Assembly: GCA_902806595.1 (NCBI GenBank)
Contig: CADCXC010000019.1
Span: 124,001 to 188,000 of the forward strand
Direction: 5' to 3'
Source: Pyrenopolyporus hunteri
Lineage: Eukaryota > Ascomycota > Sordariomycetes > Xylariales > Hypoxylaceae
Length of the DNA stretch: 64,000 nucleotides
Part shown: piece by piece, positions 57,620 through 64,000 of the stretch
Position numbering within the stretch: position 1 is the first letter of the stretch
Layout: each line of letters starts with the position of its first letter
Program-made: the position numbers and the translations under genes
Notes under the pieces: model-generated
Database searches by the model: none
The model's input: the letters and a program-made list of their open reading frames with translations, nothing else
What the model was told of the DNA's origin: nothing

Positions 57620-60600
57620 GATATTGGGTACAAGCATAGCAAATGGCGTTACGTAGGTACCAGGTAATAATTACCTAGGTGGGTAGGATTAATCACATCC
57701 TTCTTGAGCATCCAGAAACGAGATTGTCGAGCATTTGCGTGACTCTATGGCGAGCCACCGCACATATTGGTTGCGTGACACAATAGTCGCACAAATACTT
57801 CAGGGCTCGCATCGTAACACATCACGAGTCGTGATCTCCGTACAATTTAACCGAGGGAAGAGATATCCCCTACCACCAATACCTAATCAATATTTCTTAA
57901 TAGACTCCCAGTAAGTGGGCGCCGTGTAATAGCAAGCATACACGGCATGTGCGTCCACGAGTCCGGCCAGACTTAACACCCGCTTAGTGAACCCGAGGAC
58001 GCATAAACCCTTAGACCAGGGTAGCAGATACGCGGCGAACGAGAGAGCGGTCTATCTAACGATCTAGTACGTTCGTTACCTCCCTTCCACTAACACCTTA
58101 GTAGTCTTTTACTAAGAGATCGAGGCGGCACTACGGATAGACAGAACGATCATCGTGTCTAGACCAACGAGAATGAGTAAACAGTTTGCACACGCGAGTA
58201 AGTGCCACGGAGGCGGGAAGTCAGCATCTGGATATAGGATAGACTTGACTCGTGCTACCTACAGAGACTTACCTACCCCTTTCTTCCCATCAGAAATGTC
58301 TAGACTTGAGGAGAGGCTCATTCAGGTAAGTAGGGGCCTGGGCAATCAGTTCATGGGTTGGAAAGAGGATGTTGCCTATGCGCAAGCCGTTAGAGCGACC
58401 CGGCAGGCAATTCCCTCATATATGTAAACCTAGGTAGGTACCTAGGTAGGTAGGTAGCTATCTATTGCTTCCTCTTTACTACCTACATACCTGTGAGTTT
58501 GATTTACACATCCAATAATCATAATTGACGGCCGTCTCCAAGACTGGCTCATCAGCTGGAGTAAGAGGGGCGCCATGGCATGTTAGGAATCCACTAGCTA
58601 CTATAAATCGATCATATGGACCGGGCGTAAAGAGTTTTCAAGCCCCTTAGATACAATACAGGTGCTAGTCACTCCCACCGAGTGGCTGTTCGCTAAAATG
58701 AACATCTTGAGATGGAACTTCCCGCCATCGCACAAGTTACCTGTTAACAGAACATTACAACGCCCACAGAGGGGAAAAGGCTGGGTGGGCCGCCACGTCG
58801 CTCTTACGACTGGTGCAATACACCCCGAGAGATTCGATCCTCGCGGCAGTCGATGTGGCCCAGGATAGACGTGTTGGGGCCCAAGTGCTATTTGATCTCG
58901 ACTCCCATGCCCGTGGGCTGACAATCGGGGTTCTTGACGCCGAAGACGGTCCCATCCGAAACTTGGTCAATTGGAGTTCTGGAAACCTGTTGTGCGTGTG
59001 CTGCGGGTATGTAGTGCGACAAAAACCTGTCTGTATATAGAATTCCATCCTAATTAAATAATGTATTCGACCAAATTTCTTCGAAACGTTGGTGTAGCTT
59101 GGGAATCTCCGAGCTACCTCTGCCAGTCTTTGGGGCTTATGATCGATGTTGCTGTGGATATCGACGAATAGTTGGCGCTCTTCCGAGTCCCAAACTGAAG
59201 AGATTCCAACTTCAGATACTGTTGATGACATGGCTTCTTTACCCACTAACCAAGCAGGAGCCGAGTCCCCCTAGGCTATCGTACCCCTTTTACCCCGCAG
59301 CTCGTTCAGTCCCCGTCTTGAAGTATCTATTTATCATGTACGTGTAGGGCTCTATTTTAATTAGGGGGGTCGAAATAGCGATCAGCAGAAAAGGGAAGTT
59401 CAAGACTACCTCCTATACCTAAGCTAGGCCAACAAGCGACAGGCAGACGAAGTCAGTTAGGTACTATATAGTTAATGGGTTTATGAGGTACTACGTAAGG
59501 AGGCCCGTTCACCCCATTCTCGTATCAAGATCCGACTCACTGCAGTCTAACGATAATGACTTTGGGCTCTGGGGTGGTAGCGAGTTAATGGATCCGACGA
59601 TGATGAAATCATCGATCGGGTTCGCCCGTCCCACTACATTCTAACATACAGGACATATTTAGTAGAGTTGGAGCCGAGTTCTAGAGCTGGGTCCGCGTCA
59701 TCGCGGGGAAACAGAACGGTGTTTTGAGCGATATCCCCAAGCTCTCTTATATACCTATATATATATTCCTATATAGTATATATGTGTTCTTTACCTGAGG
59801 CGCTGGCGAATGCTTCTCGTGTGCAAATTGTAATCACATATACCCCCTTGGCTCGTTGGTCATCGTACAGCACGCCTTCACAAACGCTAGGCGTTCGGCA
59901 CAGGGCGTCAGACGGTGATAAACCAATGGTGTCGAATGTCACGTCAGGGGTGTGGAATGGGTAGTAGGTAGCAAAAGTAAAAAAGAGAGGAGAAAAAGAA
60001 TAATAAAAGGCGGCCCCTGCGGCGCTGCGACTGTCAGAAACGATCACGCTAAGAAACCCTGTACGAACACCGGGGCCCAGCCAATCGAAATCTTTCCCAG
60101 TATTATGGGAGCCAGGCGTAGCATGTTTCGGCTTACACGGGCTGTAACCGAAAACGGATCAGAGCTTTGCTAGTGCAGAGATGGCCCCGGCTGGCTGACC
60201 GGGGTTTGATATGTAGGTACATTCGGTACGTGGGTGGTTACCCAGGTAGGTACCTAGGTACATATACGATTATACATGCCCAGCTCTCTGTCTGTGGTGT
60301 TAGTCTCGGAGTTCTCTAAGGTGGCAGACAAATCATCTCTTCGGACACGATCTTTGCGGTTTGATAGGTCTGGGCAAGCCACCTCGGAGATTCCGAGGTA
60401 ATTTTAAAAAGGGGATCTTTCTATTTGGATAATCTGCATAACTACCAGGTACCTAAATATCCTACGCCTGAGAATAGTTGGTAGCACTATGCAAGGACAA
60501 GAGTTTTGTATGGAATGAAACATAGGTACCTACATATTCCACACGCTTTTATCGTCTTCACATACATGTAAGTACAAGAAAAAAGACCTCTCATTGGGTA

Positions 60601-62331
60601 TAAAGTCAGGTATAACAGATATATAGGTACCTAGGTAGGTAGGTGCCTTAACTTGGAATCTATTAGAATTACATACCTAGGTATACATATATACCCGAAC
60701 ACACGTTCCTTGTCCCTGGCAGAAGTCTATATGGGTCCTAGCTCTTTACGGTAATGATAATCCCTGTCCTGCAGTTCCCCTCCCCTTGAACACTTACATA
60801 CCTGTACATTAGCTCTTTAAAGATCCCGACGTGAAGGGACCGAACAGGGTTGGTCTGTTCTTACATACCTATACTACGCCTATACGTATGTCGGTATCAT
60901 AATTGAACGCAGCATTCGATAACATGTATGTATACCTATGTATATTCTGGGAGGGCGCTTTAGGGAGATGAAGCAAGAGTAATTTGAAGTCTCGCTAGCT
61001 GCCCCTGGTTGCGTACCTATTACATATTCTCATGGGCACCTTTAGGTAGCTACCTATCTACCTAGGTACCCAGGTAGGCAGTTAGGGTACCGTATATGCA
61101 GGTAAGGATAGCTACATGCCTACCTACCTAGGTACCTTACGTATATACATAGGCCTAGGTAGGTACTACCCTGGTATAGATACCTATGTAAGTAGGTAGC
61201 TTATGGAGACGAAATTACCTACATACGTACCTACACTAGCGGGCGGGCTCCTCTCCACGCTTTCTCTTTCTCTGTAATTCCTACGATCCGTTCCTACGAT
61301 CCATTCCTATCGTCGACCGTGAACTTCGTCACACCCCCTTTGCCAGAGCCTCAACCTATAAACCGCCTAGGTGATAGGCTATCTTATCCTCACTCGCTCT
61401 CTAATACGGAAACCTTACAGGATACCGTCGCCCAGCTTACAATTTTGCTTGTTTGATATTCTCTAGCCATTGTTTTTTTTTTTTTTTTTAATACATTGTT
61501 CCTGGATTTTCAAGCTCACACTTTTGCTCTCACTCCTCTTTGATTCCCCAAGGCCCTTCTGATGAGCCAATCATAGGCACAGCCCTTTAAGACATTACCA
61601 CATATTTCTCCTCGACATCCTCCGGTGCAACAACAGCCTAGTCTCAAATTCCCTGCCTCTCTCGTTTCTTACAGGCCGGTGTTCCAAGAGCGTTGGTCAC
61701 AATTAGCAGCTTCAATCCCAAATCGAACCATCTTCAGCAAAGGCGAGGTCTTACCCGCTGAAGGTCACGTCCTGAAAAAGTGACGATACAAACATAATAT
61801 CTACCTGCTACCCTTACATGGCCTCTAAAGCTTTAGACTCCTAGGCCTTAGCGAAAACATTGGTACAAATCTGGATAGGACGATCACGAACTCACGAGAC
61901 GAATCGCTGGCCCACCTACGATACAATAGTCCTAGCAAACCCGATCGTAAAAGCGCCTAGTTAAGACGCCCGAGCCTTCGGGCTATCTAAATGCTGATGA
62001 CGCCTATTACTCTAGGCTCTGAGCATCTCGGTCTTCTACAGTCTCTTTCTCGACGTTGAACCTTTCGATTGTCAGATACAAGGACGAACACGGGTCTCTG
62101 CCCCCGTCTTCAAGGTCATATTCTACAAATCGCCTCTTGTTGCCTAGCAGAATCCCGCAACCCTAGTCTCTACATGCTCGTCCTCTCCAACCCTCTCATT
62201 TTCTGTCTATCTAGCGAACGGGGTTGAACGGGGTGATTCCAAGCGGCCAGGTTAAAGACGTTGTTCTCTTTCTACCACCTGACACGTTCGACTAGAGAAA
62301 ACACAAGAAGGCTATAGTATCCACTCCCATC
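57620..62331. other. Repeat-rich intergenic region, no firm gene
   Basis: About 4.7 kb downstream of Yos9 and upstream of the Cnn_1N gene. ORFs at 58155-58427 (+) and 59246-58755 (-) lack recognisable domains and overlap other open frames of similar quality, so I do not call them. TACCTAGGTA blocks are dense at 58429-58460, 60224-60262, 60624-60645 and 61030-61215. The last kilobase has a T-run (about 61471-61487) and probably belongs to the promoter or leader of the next gene. Confidence 0.5.
61030..61215. repeat. Densest cluster of TACCTAGGTA palindromes
   Basis: Repeated GGTACCTAGGTA, CTACCTACCTAGGTACC and CCTAGGTAGGTAC blocks in less than 200 bp. Several are perfect palindromes that could fold as hairpins. 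Confidence 0.78.
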
Positions 62332-64000
62332 ATGGATGTTATCGGAGCGCAAAAGGGATCGCGCGAGCGCTTATATTCTCGCGCACCTTCGCGAGCCAGT
62401 ACAGAGGGCACCGTGAACACTCAGATGACGTCGAAAAGTGCAAGTAGCTCCTCGTCTCGTCTACGAGAAATAACGCATACGGGTTCACATGCAACACATA
62501 AATACCACCATAGCCGTTGCAGCGGGGGCTCGGTAAGTATTCGACCTACGTCGCGGTTATCGAAGGAGCCCGGCGATGATTTGCCGGAGCCGACTTCAGC
62601 CTCGAGCTTCCTCCAAGAGAGGATACAGAAAAAGAGAAACGAAAGACAGACGAGCAAATCAGGTGGCGACTTGAGCGCCTCTACAGGCGATATCCGGGAA
62701 AGAGATGTGCAGAATTCGCCCGTTCGGAGGAGTGCTACAGCTATCGGCCGGCGTCAGCGATCTGATAGCGACGACGAACTCGCCAAAGATGCTGGGATGG
62801 GGGCAAGGCAAATGGAACAGGTAGGATATGTCCATATTCATACGCGCTTGTCCAGCAATGTGAACTCGGTAGCTGACTTGGACGGGAAGACCCTGTCGAC
62901 ATTGCACAAGCAGAACTTCGATCTGAAGCTGGAGCTGTACCATCGAAGAGAGAAGCAAACGATGCTAGAAGAACGAGTAGAGAAACTCGAGTCTCAGAAT
63001 AGCGAGATGATCGATCTTCATAAGAGCATAGCTCGTGAACTAGAAATGAAAGACGACGCTCTCGCCGAAGCTGTCACATTGATTGTGGAGTTAGAGACAC
63101 GAATTGACGACCTGGTTCGGGAAAGAGAGATGGTTAGGCGTGTTGAAGTGGACGGCTCATACCGTCACTCCTCTTCGGGCGAACCCGATGCCGGATCTAC
63201 AGCCGCCGCTGCTCCTCGAGCGGCAAATCTCGCCGTGCCGGCTCTGACCGGACACGCGAGGAGCCTGGGACGGGTACCCAGCTTCCTTTCAGAACATAAC
63301 CAACAAACCGAGAACCTACGGAACGCTGTATTGAAGGGACGAAGTAGCGTGTTACATACGCGTAAAGTCTCCGAGTCGAGCATTGACCCTAGCGAGATTA
63401 ACCGTATCGCCAGCCCAAATCTCAGCGTACTCAGCGAGAGTTCGTTCGTCAGCATCTACGGCGCCAAAGGTGCCGACGGGAAGGCGGGCTTACAGCCTTC
63501 CGCTAATTTGATTGGGATGGATGGGAGCTGTTTCGGTCGTTCTTCGACAACGATAACAGGGATGAGCGATAGGGGCCGGGGCGCTCACAGGGGCGCTCCT
63601 CTAAGCCAGAAGCCCACGGATAGTCCTGGCGGAGGTGCCAAGCTCTCTCCTCACATCAAGTCCGCCAACAACGTCATTGATATAAATTCACCCTTGCAGA
63701 AACTCGAGCGGCTCGAGGAACGCATGATAATTTCCGATGGTATATTCTCGCAGCACGTCGGCAGCCGCGGTCGAGGTACCGCAACGCCGACTTCCGGTAG
63801 GCCCCCCATGAATCCGCCGCAAGCTAAGACCAAGCAAGAGAAGAGGGAGGCTTTACAGAAGGTCTTAACCAGTTACCACATGCATAGAGATTTCTCTAAC
63901 CCTCACGCTTTTCCTCCCACGCCCGATACGGTCTCTTCATCTACGCTTCGGAACCAGCAGAATTTTACAAGCTCTCAAGATAGCTTTACGAGGCAAGCAG
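62332..64000 (+). CDS. Centrosomin N-terminal motif (Cnn_1N) coiled-coil protein, 5' part
   Basis: Open from the ATG at 62332 to the window end: 556 residues and incomplete at the 3' side. Residues 1-180 are Ser/Arg-rich and disordered. Residues about 186-272 match the Cnn_1N motif: STLHKQNFDLKLELYHRREK, then EERVEKLESQNSEM, then DDALAEAVTLIVELETRIDD. This motif recruits gamma-tubulin complexes in centrosomin, fission yeast Mto1/Pcp1 and Aspergillus ApsB, at spindle pole bodies or other microtubule-organising centres. The rest is Ser/Pro-rich, with a conserved-looking KREALQKVLTSYHMHRDFSN near the end of the window. A GTAAGT near 62531 lies in frame, but the reading frame stays open through it, so I do not splice there. 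The domain call is good; which of the fungal Cnn_1N proteins it is stays open. Confidence 0.85.
   Translation, partial: MDVIGAQKGSRERLYSRAPSRASTEGTVNTQMTSKSASSSSSRLREITHTGSHATHKYHHSRCSGGSVSIRPTSRLSKEPGDDLPEPTSASSFLQERIQKKRNERQTSKSGGDLSASTGDIRERDVQNSPVRRSATAIGRRQRSDSDDELAKDAGMGARQMEQVGYVHIHTRLSSNVNSVADLDGKTLSTLHKQNFDLKLELYHRREKQTMLEERVEKLESQNSEMIDLHKSIARELEMKDDALAEAVTLIVELETRIDDLVREREMVRRVEVDGSYRHSSSGEPDAGSTAAAAPRAANLAVPALTGHARSLGRVPSFLSEHNQQTENLRNAVLKGRSSVLHTRKVSESSIDPSEINRIASPNLSVLSESSFVSIYGAKGADGKAGLQPSANLIGMDGSCFGRSSTTITGMSDRGRGAHRGAPLSQKPTDSPGGGAKLSPHIKSANNVIDINSPLQKLERLEERMIISDGIFSQHVGSRGRGTATPTSGRPPMNPPQAKTKQEKREALQKVLTSYHMHRDFSNPHAFPPTPDTVSSSTLRNQQNFTSSQDSFTRQA

Noticed and set aside
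56881..57642. 253-residue ORF on the minus strand
   Set aside because: Antisense to the Yos9 gene. The Ser-rich composition mirrors the acidic codons of the sense strand.
58820..58870. tRNA-like T-arm with a GATTCGATC motif
   Set aside because: The five-base stem does not pair and there is no acceptor, D arm or anticodon stem around it.
58755..59246. 163-residue minus-strand ORF between Yos9 and the Cnn_1N gene
   Set aside because: No domain, and another open frame of similar quality overlaps on the plus strand, so neither can be preferred.
62525..62540. GTAAGT inside the Cnn_1N gene as a splice donor
   Set aside because: The frame continues open through it with sensible protein, and I see no matching acceptor that improves the reading.

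Overview
The window is nuclear DNA of a filamentous ascomycete (Pezizomycotina, most probably a sordariomycete; I do not claim a genus). The evidence is short spliceosomal introns of 51 to 168 bp with fungal donors, a fused tryptophan synthase, fungal-only families such as Rxt3 and the Yos9/OS-9 lectin, mitochondrial genes with presequences, and a tRNA-Arg with an intron. Genes are far apart. Intergenic DNA is full of short palindromic blocks built on TACCTAGGTA and of microsatellites.

Layout. 1-5 kb: a sulfite oxidase-like molybdoenzyme (+), an RNase H (-), and a 44-residue ORF ending in a CaaX box. 5-10 kb: no recognisable gene. 10-26 kb is the housekeeping core: Rxt3 (Rpd3L histone deacetylase complex), SDHAF4 (succinate dehydrogenase assembly), tRNA-Arg(TCG), bifunctional tryptophan synthase, mitoribosomal protein bL28m, an unrecognised coiled-coil protein, and mitochondrial aspartate aminotransferase with a very small exon chain. 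26-34 kb: a single-pass membrane protein with a broken or hard-to-splice 5' end, then a gene-poor tract with only fragments of coding-like sequence. 34-36 kb: an MFS sugar transporter. 39-42 kb: a 905-residue protein that reads as cupin-like, TPR, ankyrin and TIR-like, the most unusual gene here. 43-51 kb: an RlpA/expansin-like type II membrane protein, the 3' part of a membrane protein gene, and a two-finger C2H2 transcription factor. 51-56 kb: repeat-rich intergenic DNA. 56-57.6 kb: Yos9/OS-9, with an apparent GC-AG intron. 57.6-62.3 kb: repeat-rich intergenic DNA. 62.3-64 kb: 5' part of a centrosomin-type (Cnn_1N) coiled-coil protein running off the window.

The genes are not an operon or an obvious biosynthetic cluster. 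Several serve mitochondria (SDHAF4, bL28m, aspartate aminotransferase). Several products would be missed or truncated by ORF calling alone because of introns: RNase H, Rxt3, Trp5, the unknown at 22 kb, aspartate aminotransferase, the MFS transporter, the TIR-like protein, the C2H2 factor and Yos9. Exon limits given are my own reading of splice sites and protein continuity, not transcript data.
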